A stretch of DNA of 26,680 bases from Saccoglossus kowalevskii (GCF_000003605.2 NW_003132759.1:1-26680); one strand, 5' to 3'. Shown: positions 10,762 to 24,624, numbered from the stretch's first letter. The notes: generated from the sequence alone by a model not told the origin. Numbers and translations: made by a program.

Positions 10762-12945
10762 ATGGGTTATGAGTATATTAGGTAACACCCAGTCACATGG
10801 GTTATGAGCATACTAGGTAACACCCAGAGACATAGGTTATGAGCATACTAGGTAACACCCAGTCACATGGGTTATGAGTATATTAGGTAACACCCAGTCA
10901 CATTGGTTATGAGCATACTAGGTAACACCCAGTGACATGGGTTATGAGCATACTAGGTAACACCCAGTCACATGGGTTATGAGTATATTAGTTAACACCC
11001 AGTCACATGGGTTATGAGCATACTAGGTAACACCCAGAGACATAGGTTATGAGCATACTAGGTAACACCCAGTCACATGGGTTATGAGTATATTAGGTAA
11101 CACCCAGTCACATTGGTTATGAGCATACTAGGTAACACCCAGTGACATGGGTTATGAGCATACTAGGTAACACCCAGTCATATGGGTTATGAGCACACAA
11201 GGTAACACACAGTCGCATGGGTTATTAGCATACAAGGTAACACCCAGTCACATGGGTTATGAGCATACTAGGTAATACCCACTAACATGGGTTATGAGCA
11301 TAGTAGGTAACACCCACTCACATGGGTTATGAACATACTAGGTAACAACCAGTCACATGGGTTAGGAGCACACTAGGTAACACCCAGTCACATGGGTTAT
11401 GAGCATACCAGGTAACACCCAGTCACATGGGTTATGAGCACACAAGGTAACACCCACTCACATGGGTTATGAGCATACTAGGTAACACCCACATGGGTTA
11501 TGAACATACTAGGTAACAACCAGTCACATGGGTTAGGAGCACACTAGGTAACACCCAGTCACATGGGTTATGAGCATACCAGGTAACACCCAGTCACATG
11601 GGTTATGATCACACAAGGTAACACCCAGTCACATGGGTTATGAGCATACTCGGTAACACCCACTCACATGGGTTATGAGCATAGTAGGTAACACCCACTC
11701 ACATGGGTTATGAACATACTAGGTAACAACCAGTTACATGGGTTAGGAGCACACTAGGTAACACCCAGTCACATGGGTTATGAGCATACCAGGTAACACC
11801 CAGTCACATGGGTTATGAGCACACAAGGTAACACCCAGTCTCATGGGTTATGAGCATACTAGGTAACACCCAGTCACATGGGTTATGAGCATACTAGGTA
11901 ACAACCAGTCACATGGGTTAGGAGCACACTAGGTAACACGCAGTCACATGGGTTATGAGCACACAAGATAACAACCAGTCACATGGGTTAGGAGCACACT
12001 AGGTAACACCCAGTTGCATGGTTATGAGCATACAAGGTTAACACCCACTCGCATAGGTTATGAACATACTAGGTAACAACCAGTCACATGGGTTAGGAGC
12101 ACACTAGGTAACACCCAGTCACATGGGTTATGAGCACATAAAGTAACACCCACTCACATGGGTTATGAGCATACTAGGTAACACCCACTCACATGGGTTA
12201 TGAACATACTAGGTAACAACCAGTCACATGGGTTAGGAGCACACAAGGTAACACACAGTCGCATGGGTTATGAGCATATGGGGTAACACCCAGTCGCATT
12301 GGTTATGAGCATACTAGGTAATACCCAGTCACATGGGTTATGAGCACACAAGGTAACACGCTGTTGCATGGGTTATGAGCATACTAGGTAACACCCACTC
12401 ACATGGGTTATGAACATACTAGGTAACAACCAGTCACATGGGTTAGGAGCACACTAGGTAACACCCAGTCACATGGGCTATGAGCATACCAGGTAACACC
12501 CAGTCACATGGATTGTGATCACACAAGGTTACACCCAGTCACATGGGTTATGAGCATACTAGGTAACACCGACTCACATGGGTTATGAGCATAGTAGATA
12601 ACACCCACTCACATGGGTTATGAACATACTAGGTAACACCCACTCACATGGGTTATGAACATACTAGGTAAAACCCACTCACATGGGTTATGAACATACT
12701 AGGTAACAACCAGTCACATGGGTTAGGAGCACACTAGGTAACATACAGTCACATGGGTTATGAGCATACTAAGTAACAACCAGTCACATAGTAACACCCA
12801 GTCGCATGGGTTATGAGCATACTAGGTAATACCCAGTCACATGGGTTATGAGCACACAAGGTAACACGCAGTTGCATGGGTTATGAGCATACTCGGTAAC
12901 ACCCACTCACATTGGTTATGATCATACTAGGTAACACCTAGTCAC
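10762..12945 (+). repeat. HOR block 6 (2184 bp), close relative of block 2
   Basis: It matches 1881-3450 at a constant offset of 8863 with only a handful of substitutions by eye, including the private marks TAGTTAAC (10989), GATCACACAAGG (11607) and CATACAAGGTTAAC. It then loses exactly one monomer (offset 8828) near 12035, and 171 bp near 12480 (four 35-mers plus a 31-mer; offset 8657). The terminal module is 12788-12945. The length is 61 x 35 + 31 + 18. The shared rare variants make 1881-3690 and 10744-12510 recent copies of each other. Confidence 0.88.
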
Positions 12946-15107
12946 ATGGGTTATGAGTATATTAGGTAACACCCAGTCACATGGGTTATGAGCATACTAG
13001 GTAACACCCAGATTCATAGGTAATGAGCATACTAGGTAACACCCAGTCACATGGGTTATGAGTATATTAGGTAACACCCAGTCACATTGGTTATGAGCAT
13101 ACTAGGTAACACCCAGTGACATGGGTTATGAGCATACTAGGTAACACCCAGTCACATGGGTTATGAGTATATTAGGTAACACCCAGTCACATGGGTTATG
13201 AGCATACTAGGTAACACCCAGAGACATAGGTTATGAGCATACTAGGTAACACCCAGTCACATGGGTTATGAGTATATTAGGTAACACCCAGTCACATTGG
13301 TTATGAGCATACTAGGTAACACCCAGTGACATGGGTTATGAGCATACTAGGTAACACCCAGTCACATGGGTTATGAGCACACAAGGTAACACACAGTCGC
13401 ATGGGTTATTAGCATACAAGGTAACACCCAGTCACATGGGTTATGAGCATACTAGGTAACACCCACTAACATGGGTTATGAGCATAGTAGGTAACACCCA
13501 CTCACATGGGTTGTGAACATACTAGGTAACAACCAGTCACATGGGTTAGGAGCACACTAGGTAACACCCAGTCACATGGGTTATGAGCATACCAGGTAAC
13601 ACCCAGTCACATGGGTTATGAGCACACAAGGTAACACCCACTCACATGGGTTATGAGCATACTAGGTAACACCCACATGGGTTATGAACATACTAGGTAA
13701 CAACCAGTCACATGGGTTAGGAGCACACTAGGAAACACCCAGTCACATGGGTTATGAGCATACCAGGTAACACCCAGTCACATGGGTTATGATCACACAA
13801 GGTAACACCCAGTCACATGGGTTATGAGCATACTCGGTAACACCCACTCACATGGGTTATGAGCATAGTAGGTAACACCCACTCACATGGGTTATGAACA
13901 TACTAGGTAACAACCAGTTACATGGGTTAGGAGCACACTAGGTAACACCCAGTCACATGGGTTATGAGCATACCAGGTAACACCCAGTCACATGGGTTAT
14001 GAGCACACAAGGTAACACCCAGTCTCATGGGGTATGAGCATACTAGGTAACACCCAGTCACATGGGTTATGAGCATACTAGGTAACAACCAGTCACATGG
14101 GTTAGGAGCACACTAGGTAACACGCAGTCACGTGGGTTATGAGCACACAAGATAACAACCAGTCACATGGGTTAGGAGCACACTAGGTAACACCCAGTTG
14201 CATGGTTATGAGCATACGAGGTTAACACCCAGTCGCATTGGTTATGAGCATACTAGGTAACACCCACTCGCATAGGTTATGAACATACTAGGTAACAACC
14301 AGTCACATGGGTTAGGAGCACACTAGGTAACACCCAGTCACATGGGTTATGAGCACATAAGGTAACACCCACTCACATGGGTTATGAGCATACTAGGTAA
14401 CACCCACTCACATGGGTTATGAACATACTAGGTAACAACCAGTCACATGGGTTAGGAGCACACAAGGTAACACACAGTTGCATGGGTTATGAGCATACGG
14501 GGTAACACTCAGTCGCATTGGTTATGAGCATACTAGGTAATACCCAGTCACATGGGTTATGAGCACACAAGGTAACACGCTGTTGCATGGGTTATGAGCA
14601 TACTAGGTAACACCCACTCACATGGGTTATGAACATACTAGGTAACAACCAGTCACATGGGTTAAGAGCACACTAGGTAACACCCAGTCACATGGGTTAT
14701 GAGCATACCAGGTAACACCCAGTCACATGGGTTGTGAGCATACTCGGTAACACCCACTCACATGGGTTATGAGCATAGTAGGTAACACCCACATGGGTTA
14801 TGAACATACTAGGTAACAACCAGTCACATGGGTTAGGAGCACACTAGGTAACACCCAGTCACATGGGTTATGAGCATACCAGGTAACACCCAGTCACATG
14901 GATTGTGATCACACAAGGTAACACCCAGTCACATGGGTTATGAGCGTACTAGGTAACACCGACTCACATGGGTTATGAGCATAATAGTTAACACCCACTC
15001 ACATGGGTTATGAACATACTAGGTAACACCGACTCACATGGGTTATGAGCATAGTAGATAACATCCACTCACATGGGTTATGAACATACTAAGTAACACC
15101 CAGTCAC

Positions 15108-15628
15108 ATAGTAACACCCAGTCGCATAGTTTATGAGCATACTAGGTAATACCCAGCCACATGGGTTATGAACATACTAGGTATCAACCAGTCACATGGG
15201 TTAGGAGCACACTAGGTAACATACAGTCACATGGGTTATGAGCATACTAGGTAGCACCCAGTCACATGGGTTATGAGCACACAAGGTAACACTCAGTCAA
15301 ATGGGTTATGATCACACAAGTTAACACCCATTCACATGATTTATGAGCATACTAGGTAACACCCACTCACATGGGTTATGAGCATACTAGGTAACACCCA
15401 CTCACATGGGTTATGAACATACTAGGTAACACCCACTCACATGGGTTATGAACATACTAGGTAACACCCAGTCACATGGGTTATGAGCATACTAGGTAGC
15501 ACCCAGTCACATGGGTTATGAGCACACAAGGTAACACGCAGTCAAATGGGCTATGAACATACTAGGTAACAACCAGTCACATGGGTTAGGAGCACTCTGG
15601 GTAACATACAGTCACATGGGTTATGAGC
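15108..15628 (+). repeat. Second cassette, truncated copy
   Basis: Starts at the 18-mer (15108-15125) and tracks 16141-16661 at a constant offset of 1033 through GTATCAACC, GTAGCACCC, TCAAATGGG and TCAAATGGGC. It then changes to a CATAGTAGG monomer where the full copy has CTAGGTACACACAG. Private differences include CATAGTTTATG after the 18-mer, CACTCAGTCAAATG, CATGATTTATG and GCACTCTGGG. Confidence 0.82.
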
Positions 15629-15930
15629 ATAGTAGGTAACACCCACTCACATGGGTTATGAACATACTAGGTAACAACCAGTCACATGGGTTAGGAGCAC
15701 ACTAGGTAACACCCAGTCACATAGGTTATGAGCATACCAGGTAACACCCAGTCACATGGGTTATGATCACACAAGGTAACACCCAGTCACATGGGTTATG
15801 AGCATACTCGGTAACACCCACTCACATGGGTTATGAGCATAGTAGGTAACACCCACTCACATGGGTTATGAACATACTAGGTAACAACCAGTTACATGGG
15901 TTATGAGCATACTAGGTCACACCCAGTCAC

Positions 15931-16926
15931 ATGGGTTATGAGTATAATAGTTAACACACAGTCACATTGGTTATGAGCATACTAGGTAACACCCAGTGAC
16001 ATGGGTTATGAGCATACTAGGTAGCACCCTGTCACATGGGTTATGAACATACTAGGTAACGACCAGTCACATGGGTTAGGAGCACACTAGGTAACATACA
16101 GTCACATGGGTTATGAGCATACTAAGTAACACCCAGTCACATAGTAACACCCAGTCGCATGGTTTATGAGCATACTAGGTAATACCCAGCCACATGGGTT
16201 ATGAACATACTAGGTATCAACCAGTCACATGGGTTAGGAGCACACTAGGTAACATACAGTCACATGGGTTATGAGCATACTAGGTAGCACCCAGTCACAT
16301 GGGTTATGAGCACACAAGGTAACACCCTGTCAAATGGGTTATGATCACACAAGTTAACACCCACTCACATGGTTTATGAGCATACTAGGTAACACCCACT
16401 CACATGGGTTATGAGCATACTAGGTAACACCCACTCACATGGGTTATGAACATACTAGGTAACACCCACTCACATGGGTTATGAACATACTAGGTAACAC
16501 CCAGTCACATGGGTTATGAGCATACTAGGTAGCACCCAGTCACATGGGTTATGAGCACACAAGGTAACACGCAGTCAAATGGGCTATGAACATACTAGGT
16601 AACAACCAGTCACATGGGTTAGGAGCACACTGGGTAACATACAGTCACATGGGTTATGAGCATACTAGGTACACACAGTCGCATGGATTATGAGCATCCA
16701 AGTTAACACCCACTCACATGGGTTATGATCATACTAGGTAACACCCACTTACATGGGTTATGAGCATACTAGGTAACACCCACTCACATGGGTTATGAAC
16801 ATACTAGGTAAAACCCACTCACATGGGTTATGAACATACTAGTAACAACCAGTCACATGGGTTAGGAGCACACTAGGTAACATACAGTCACATGGGTTAT
16901 GAGCATACTAAGTAACAACCAGTCAC
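15931..16926 (+). repeat. Second cassette, copy 1 (about 1.0 kb)
   Basis: A distinct series of monomer types, in order: one trimer, GTAGCACC, AACGACC, ACATACAG, CTAAGTAACACCC, the 18-mer (16141-16158) followed by CATGGTTTATG and CCCAGCCAC, GTATCAACC, a second GTAGCACCC, TCAAATGGG, CACAAGTTAAC, two GAACAT monomers in a row, TCAAATGGGC, CTAGGTACACACAG, GTAAAACCC and a last ACATACAG. It recurs at 19757-20753 (offset 3826, becoming 3827 after the lost G near 16842) and in part at 15108-15628 (offset 1033). It always ends by running into a terminal module. Confidence 0.87.
16141..16158 (+). repeat. 18-bp truncated monomer
   Basis: Reads ATAGTAACACCCAGTCGC. It is a monomer that has lost 17 bp, from after its first AT to just before the TAGGTAAC part, including one G. 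Thirteen copies occur, starting at 1740, 4131, 6696, 9089, 10114, 12788, 15108, 16141, 16927, 18029, 19967, 20754 and 24467. Copies at 15108, 16141 and 19967 have second-cassette neighbours (TTTATG, CAGCCAC); the rest sit in the terminal module, except 9089, whose module is broken after one monomer. The identical deletion everywhere implies one origin, spread by duplication. Confidence 0.9.
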
Positions 16927-17084
16927 ATAGTAACACCCAGTCGCATGGGTTATGAGCATACTAGGTAATACCCAGTCACATGGGTTATGAGCACACAAGG
17001 TAACACGCAGTTGCATGGGTTATGAGCATACTCGGTAACACCCACTCACATTGGTTATGATCATACTAGGTAACACCTAGTCAC

Positions 17085-18186
17085 ATGGGTTATGAGTATA
17101 TTAGGTAACACCCAGTCACATGGGTTATGAGCATACTAGGTAACACCCAGAGACATAGGTAATGAGCATACTAGGTAACACCCAGTCACATGGGTTATGA
17201 GTATATTAGGTAACACCCAGTCACATTGGTTATGAGCATACTAGGTAACACCCAGTGACATGGGTTATGAGCATACTAGGTAACACCCAGTCACATGGGT
17301 TATGAGTATATTAGGTAACACCCAGTCACATGGGTTATGAGCATACTAGGTAACACCCAGAGACATAGGTTATGAGCATACTAGGTAACACCCAGTCACA
17401 TGGGTTATGAGTATATTAGGTAACACCCAGTCACATTGGTTATGAGCATACTAGGTAACACCCAGTGACATGGGTTATGAGCATACTAGGTAACACCCAA
17501 TCACATGGGTTATGAGCACACAAGGTAACACACAGTCGCATGGGTTATTAGCATACAAGGTAACACCCAGTCACATGGGTTATGAGCATACTAGGTAACA
17601 CCCAGTCAAATGGGTTATGAGCATACTAGGTAGCACCCAGTCACATGGGTTATGAGCACACAAGGTAACACGCAGTCAAATGGGCTATGAACATACTAGG
17701 TAACAACCAGTCACATGGGTTAGGAGCACACTGGGTAACATACAGTCACATGGGTTATGAGCATACTAGGTACACACAGTCGCATGGATTATGAGCATCC
17801 AAGTTAACACCCACTCACATGGGTTATGATCATACTAGGTAACACCCACTTACATGGGTTATGAGCATACTAGGTAACACCCACTCACATGGGTTATGAA
17901 CATACTAGGTAAAACCCACTCACATGGGTTATGAACATACTAGGTAACAACCAGTCACATGGGTTAGGAGCACACTAGGTAACATACAGTCACATGGGTT
18001 ATGAGCATACTAAGTAACAACCAGTCACATAGTAACACCCAGTCGCATGGGTTATGAGCATACTAGGTAATACCCAGTCACATGGGTTATGAGCACACAA
18101 GGTAACACGCAGTTGCATGGGTTATGAGCATACTCGGTAACACCCACTCACATTGGTTATGATCATACTAGGTAACACCTAGTCAC
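17085..18186 (+). repeat. HOR block 8, short (1102 bp)
   Basis: Four trimers (17085-17504) and two or three central monomers, including GTTATTAGC, lead near 17600 into the last part of the second cassette. About 17605-18210 repeats about 16504-17110 at offset 1101, including CATCCAAGTTAAC (16694 and 17795). The terminal module is 18029-18186. The length is 31 x 35 + 18 - 1. Nearly all of the GAACAT/GTTAGGAG central domain is missing, so this looks like one local duplication-deletion between blocks 7 and 8. Confidence 0.84.
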
Positions 18187-20911
18187 ATGGGTTATGAGTA
18201 TATTAGGTAACACCCAGTCATATTGATTATGAGCATACTTGGTAACACCCAGTGACATGGGTTATGAGCATACTAGGTAACACCCAGTCACATGGGTTAT
18301 GAGTATATTAGGTAACACCCAGTCACATGGGTTATGAGCATACGAGGTAACACCCAGAGACATAGGTTATGAGCATACTAGGTAACACCCAGTCACATGG
18401 GTTATGAGTATATTAGGTAACACCCAGTCACATTGGTTATGAGCATACTAGGTAACACCCAGTGACATGGGTTATGAGCATACTAGGTAACACCCAGTCA
18501 CACGGGTTATGAGCACACAAGGTAACACACAGTCGCATGGGTTATTAGCATACAAGGTAACACCCAGTCACATGGGTTATGAGCATACTAGGTAACACCC
18601 ACTCACATGGGTTATGAGCATAGTAGGTAACACCCACTCACATGGGTTATGAACATACTAGGTAACAATCAGTCACATGGGTTAGGAGCACACTAGGTAA
18701 CACACAGTCACATGGGTTATGAGCATACCAGGTAACACCCAGTCACATGGGTTATGAGCACACAAGGTAACACCCACTCACATGGGTTATGAGCATAATA
18801 GGTAACACCCACATGGGTTATGAACATACTAGGTAACAACCAGTCACATGGGTTAGGAGCACACTAGGTAACACCCATTCACATGGGTTATGAGCATACC
18901 AGGAAACACCCAGTCACATGGATTGTGATCACACAAGGTAACACCCAGTCACATGGGTTATGAGCATACTAGGTAACACCTACTCACATGGGTTATGAGC
19001 ATAGTAGATAACACCCACTCACATGGGTTATGAACATACTAGGTAACATCCAGTCACATGGGTTAGGAGCACACTATGTAACACCCAGTCACATGGGTTA
19101 TGAGCATACTAGTAACACCCACTCACATGGGTTATGAGCATACGAGGTAACATCCAGTCGCATTGGTTATGAGCATACTAGATAAACACCCACTCACATG
19201 GGTTATGAGCATACTAGGTAACAACCAGTCACATGGGTTATGAGCACACGAGTAACACCCGGTCACATTGGTTATGAGCATACTAGGTAACAACCAGTCA
19301 CATGGGTTAGGAGCACGCTAGGTAACATACAATCACATGGGTTATGAGCATACTAGGTAACACACAGTCACATGGGTTGTGAGCATACTAGGTAACACCC
19401 AGTCACATGGGTTATGAGCACACAAGGTAACACACAGTCACATGGGTTATGAGCATAGTAGGTAACACCCACTCACATGGGTTATGAGCATACTAGGTAA
19501 CACCCACTCACCTGGGTTATGAACATACTAGGTAACACCCACTCACATGTGTTATGAACATACTAGGTAACAACCAGTCACATGGGTTATGAACATACTA
19601 GGTAACACCCATTTACATGGGTTATGAACATACTAGGTAACACCCAGTCACATGGGTTATGAGTATATTAGGTAACACCCAGTCACATGGGTTATGAGCA
19701 TACTAGGTAACACCCAGTGACATAGGTTATGAGCATACTAGGTAACACCCAGTCACATGGGTTATGAGTATATTAGGTAACACACAGTCACATTGGTTAT
19801 GAGCATACTAGGTAACACCCAGTGACATGGGTTATGAGCATACTAGGTAGCACCTAGTCACATGGGTTATGAACATACTAGGTAACGACCAGTCACATGG
19901 GTTAGGAGCACACTAGGTAACATACAGTCACTTGGGTTATGAGCATACTAAGTAACACCCAGTCACATAGTAACACCCAGTCGCATGGTTTATGAGCATA
20001 CTAGGTAATACCCAGCCACATGGGTTATGAACATACTAGGTATCAACCAGTCACATGGGTTAGGAGCACACTAGGTAACATACAGTCACATGGGTTATGA
20101 GCATACTAGGTAGCACCCAGTCACATGGGTTATGAGCACACAAGGTAACACCCAGTCAAATGGGTTATGATCACACAAGTTAACACCCACTCACATGGTT
20201 TATGAGCATACTAGGTAACACCCACTCACTCGGGTTATGAGCATACTAGGTAACACCCACTCACATGGGTTATGAACATACTAGGTAACACCCACTCACA
20301 TGGGTTATGAACATACTAGATAACACCCAGTCACATGGGTTATGAGCATACTAGGTAGCACCCAGTCACATGGGTTATGAGCACACAAGGTAACACGCAG
20401 TCAAATGGGCTATGAACATACTAGGTAACAACCAGTCACATGGGTTAGAAGCACACTGGGTAACATACAGTCACATGGGTTATGAGCATACTAGGTACAC
20501 ACAGTCGCACGGGTTATGAGCATACAATTTAACACCCACTCACATGGGTTATGATCATACTAGGTAACACCCACTTACATGGGTTATGAGCATACTAGGT
20601 AACACCCACTCACATGGGTTATGAACATACTAGGTAAAACCCACTCACATGGGTTATGAACATACTAGGTAACAACCAGTTACATGGGTTAGGAGCACAC
20701 TAGGTAACATACAGTCACATGGGTTATGAGCATACTAAGTAACAACCAGTCACATAGTAACACCCAGTCGCATGGGTTATGAGCATACTAGGTAATACCC
20801 AGTCACATGGGTTATGAGCACACAAGGTAACACGCAGTTGCATGGGTTATGAGCATACTCGGTAACACCCACTCACATTGGTTATGATCATACTAGGTAA
20901 CACCTAGTCAC
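18187..20911 (+). repeat. HOR block 9 (2725 bp)
   Basis: 18187 to about 18640 matches 6854-7300 at offset 11333, with shared rare marks TATTGATTATG, CATACTTGG and CACACGGG. About 18790-19080 then matches 7390-7650 at about +11403 (two extra monomers). The interval about 19080-19650 is the most irregular of this block, with CTAGTAAC, GATAAACACC and ACGAGTAACACCCGG. After it come two trimers (19652-19861), the second cassette and the terminal module (20754-20911). The length fits 76 x 35 + 31 + 2 x 18 - 2. Confidence 0.85.
19757..20753 (+). repeat. Second cassette, copy 2
   Basis: A near-identical copy of 15931-16926. It differs in having CATACAATTTAAC where copy 1 has CATCCAAGTTAAC, so at that point it agrees with 6467, 8965 and 24345. 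The upstream trimer has a longer context here (two trimers, 19652-19861). Its 18-mer is 19967-19984, with the same CATGGTTTATG neighbour. A related, more diverged stretch with AACGACC and GTAGCACCC begins at about 26150 near the right window edge. Confidence 0.85.
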
Positions 20912-23900
20912 ATGGGTTATGAGTATATTAGGTAACACCCAGTCATATTGATTATGAGCATACTAGGTAACACCCAGTGACATGGGTTATGAGCATACTA
21001 GGTTACACCCAGTCACATGGGTTATGAGTATATTAGGTAACACCCAGTCACATGGGTTAGGAGCACACTAGGTAACACCCAGTCACATGGGTTATGAGCA
21101 TACCAGGTAACACCCAGTCACATGGGTTATGATCACACAAGTAACACCCAGTCACAAGGGTTATGAGCATACTCGGTAACACCCACTCACATGGGTTATG
21201 AGCATAGTAGGTAACACCCACTCACATGGGTTATGAACATACTAGGTAACACCAGTCACATGGGTTAGGAGCACACTAGGTAACACCCAGTCACATGGGT
21301 TATGAGCATACCAGGTAACACCCAGTCACATGGGTTATGAGCGTACTAGGTAACACCGACTCACATGGGTTATGAGCATAGTAGATAACACCCACTCACA
21401 TGGGTTATGAACATACTAGGTAACAACCAGTCACATGGGTTAGGAGCACACTAGGTAACACGCAGTCACATGGGATATGAGCACACAAGATAACAACCAG
21501 TCACATGGGTTAGGAGCACACTAGGTAACACCCAGTTGCATGGTTATGAGCATACGAGGTTAACACCCAGTCGCATTGGTTATGAGCATACTAGGTAACA
21601 CCCACTCACACAGGTTATGAACATACTAGGTAACAACCAGTCACATGGGTTAGGAGCACACTAGGTAACACCCAGTCACATGGGTTATGAGCACATAAGG
21701 TAACACCCACTCACATGGGTTATGAGCATACTAAGTAACACCCACTCACATGAGTTATGAACATACTAGGTAACAACCAGTCACATGGGTTAGGAGCACA
21801 CAAGGAAACACACAGTCGCATGGGTTATGAGCATACGGGGTAACACCCAGTCGCATTGGTTATGAGCATACTAGGTAATACCCAGTCACATGGGTTACGA
21901 GCACACAAGGTAACACGCTGTTGCATGGGTTATGAGCATACTAGGTAACACCCACTCACATGGGTTATGAACATACTAGGTAACAACCAGTCACATGGGT
22001 TAGGAGCACACTAGGTAACACCCAGTCACATGGGTTATGAGCATACCAGGTAACACCCAGTCACATGGGTTATGAGCATACTCGGTAACACCCACTCACA
22101 TGGGTTATGAGCATAATAGGTAACACTCACATGGGTTATGAGCATACTAGGTAACACCCACTCACATGAGTTATGAACATACTAGGTAACAACCAGTCAC
22201 ATGGGTTAGGAGCACACAAGGTAACACACAGTCGCATGGGTTATGAGCATACGGGGTAACACCCAGTCGCATTGGTTATGAGCATACTAGATAATACCCA
22301 GTCACATGGGTTATGAACACACAAGGTAACACGCTGTTGCATGGGTTATGAGCATACTAGGTAACACCCACTCACATGGGTTATGAACATACTAGGTAAC
22401 AACCAGTCACATGGGTTAGGAGCACACTAGGTAACACCCAGTCACATGGGTTATGAGCATACCAGGTAACACCCAGTCACATGGGTTATGAGCATACTCG
22501 GTAACACCCACTCACATGGGTTATGAGCATAATAGGTAACACCCACATGGGTTATGAACATACTAGGTAACAACCAGTCACATGGGTTAGGAGCACACTA
22601 GGTAACACCCATTCACATGGGTTATGAGCATACCAGGTAACACCCAGTCACATGGATTGTGATCACACAAGGTAACACCCAGTCACATGGGTTATGAGCA
22701 TACTAGGTAACACCGACTCACATGGGTTATGAGCATAGTAGATAACACCCACTCACATGGGTTATGAACATACTAGGTAACAACCAGTCACATGGGTTAG
22801 GAGCTCACTAGGTAACACGCAGTCACATGGGATATGAGCACACAAGATAACAACCAGTCACATGGGTTAGGAGCACACTAGGTAACAACCAGTTGCATGG
22901 TTATGAGCATACGAGGTTAACACCCAGTCGCATTGGTTATGAGCATACTAGGTAACACCCACTCACATAGGTTATGAACATACTAGGTAACAACCAGTCA
23001 CATGGGTTAGGAGCACACTAGGTAACACCCAGTCACATGGGTTATGAGCACATAAGGTAACACCCACTCACATGGGTTATGAGCATACTAAGTAACACCC
23101 ACTCACATGAGTTATGAACATACTAGGTAACAACCAGTCACATGGGTTAGGAGCACACAAGGTAACACACAGTCGCATGGGTTATGAGCATACGGGGTAA
23201 CACCCAGTCGCATTGGTTATGAGCATACTAGGTAATACCCAGTCACATGGGTTATGAGCACACAAGGTAACACGCTGTTGCATGGGTTATGAGCATACTA
23301 GGTAACACCCACTCACATGGGTTATGAACATACTAGGTAACAACCAGTCACATGGGTTAGGAGCACACTAGGTAACACCCAGTCACATGGGTTATGAGCA
23401 TACCAGGTAACACCCAGTCACATGGGTTATGAGCATACTCGGTAACACCCACTCACATGGGTTATGAGCATAATAGGTAACATCCACATGGGTTATGAAC
23501 ATACTAGGTAACAACCAGTCACATGGGTTAGGAGCACACTAGGTAACACCCATTCACATGGGTTATGAGCATACCAGGTAACACCCAGTCACATGGATTG
23601 TGATCACACAAGGTAACACCCAGTCACATGGGTTATGAGCATACTAGGTAACACCGACTCACATGGGTTATGAGCATAGTAGATAACACCCACTCACATG
23701 GGTTATGAACATACTAGGTAACATCCAGTCACATGGGTTAGGAGCACATTAGGTAACACCCAGTCACATGGGTTATGAGCATACCAGGTAACACCCAGTC
23801 ACATGGGTTATGATCACACAAGGTAACACCCAGTCACATGGGTTATGAGCATAGTAGGTAACACACAGTCACATGGGTTATGAGCATACTAGGTAACAAC

Positions 23901-24624
23901 CAGTCACATGGGTTAGGAGCACGCTAGGTAACATACAATCACATGGGTTATGAGCATACTAGGTAGCACCCAGTCACATGTGTTATGAGCACACAAGTTA
24001 ACACCCACTCACATGGTTTATGAGCATACTAGGTAACACCCACTCACATGGGTTATGAGCATACTAGGTAACACCCACTAACATGGGTTATGAACATACT
24101 AGGTAACACCCACTCACATGGGTTATGAACATACTAGGTAACACCCAGTCACATGGGTTATGAGCATACTAGGCAGCACCCAGTCACATGGGTTATGAGC
24201 ACACAAGGTAACACGCAGTCAAATGGGCTATGAACATACTATGTAACAACCAGTCACATGGGTTAGGAGCACACTGGTTAACATACAGTCACATGGGTTA
24301 TGAGCATACTAGGTACACACAGTCGCATGGGTTATGAGCATACAATTTAACACCCACTCACATGGGTTATGATCATACTAGGTAACACCCACTTACATGG
24401 GTTATGAGCATACTAGGTAACATACAGTCACATGGGTTATGAGCATACTAAGTAACAACCAGTCACATAGTAACACCCAGTCGCATGGGTTATGAGCATA
24501 CTAGGTAATACCCAGTCACATGGGTTATGAGCACACAAGGTAACACGCAGTTGCATGGGTTATGAGCATACTCGGTAACACCCACTCACATTGGTTATGA
24601 TCATACTAGGTAACACCTATTCAC
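20912..24624 (+). repeat. HOR block 10, nested duplications (3713 bp)
   Basis: The trimer domain is cut to four monomers (20912-21051) and joined to a GTTAGGAG monomer. The centre is expanded: about 21335-22130 repeats as about 22692-23487 (offset 1357), and inside it about 21725-22125 repeats as about 22141-22541 (offset 416), giving a 941-bp spacing between the second and third copies of CGCTGTTGC (22332, 23273). 23833-24516 is a copy of 8455-9138. The terminal module is 24467-24624. Length fits 103 x 35 + 3 x 31 + 18 - 3. Confidence 0.86.

Larger units (their letters stand above)
12946..17084 (+). repeat. HOR block 7, composite (4139 bp)
   Basis: From 12788, before the block start, to about 15022 this matches 1740-3975 at a constant offset of 11047 over 2.2 kb, with about 20-25 mismatches by eye and no change of length after the first module. 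Then come a partial second cassette (15108-15628), a short return to the central series (about 15629-15900), one trimer (15931-16035), the full second cassette (16141-16926) and the terminal module (16927-17084). Three 18-mers are present. The left part (about 12615-13460) also matches 16755-17600 at offset 4139, including TAGGTAATGAGCAT. Length fits 115 x 35 + 2 x 31 + 3 x 18 - 2. Confidence 0.86.
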
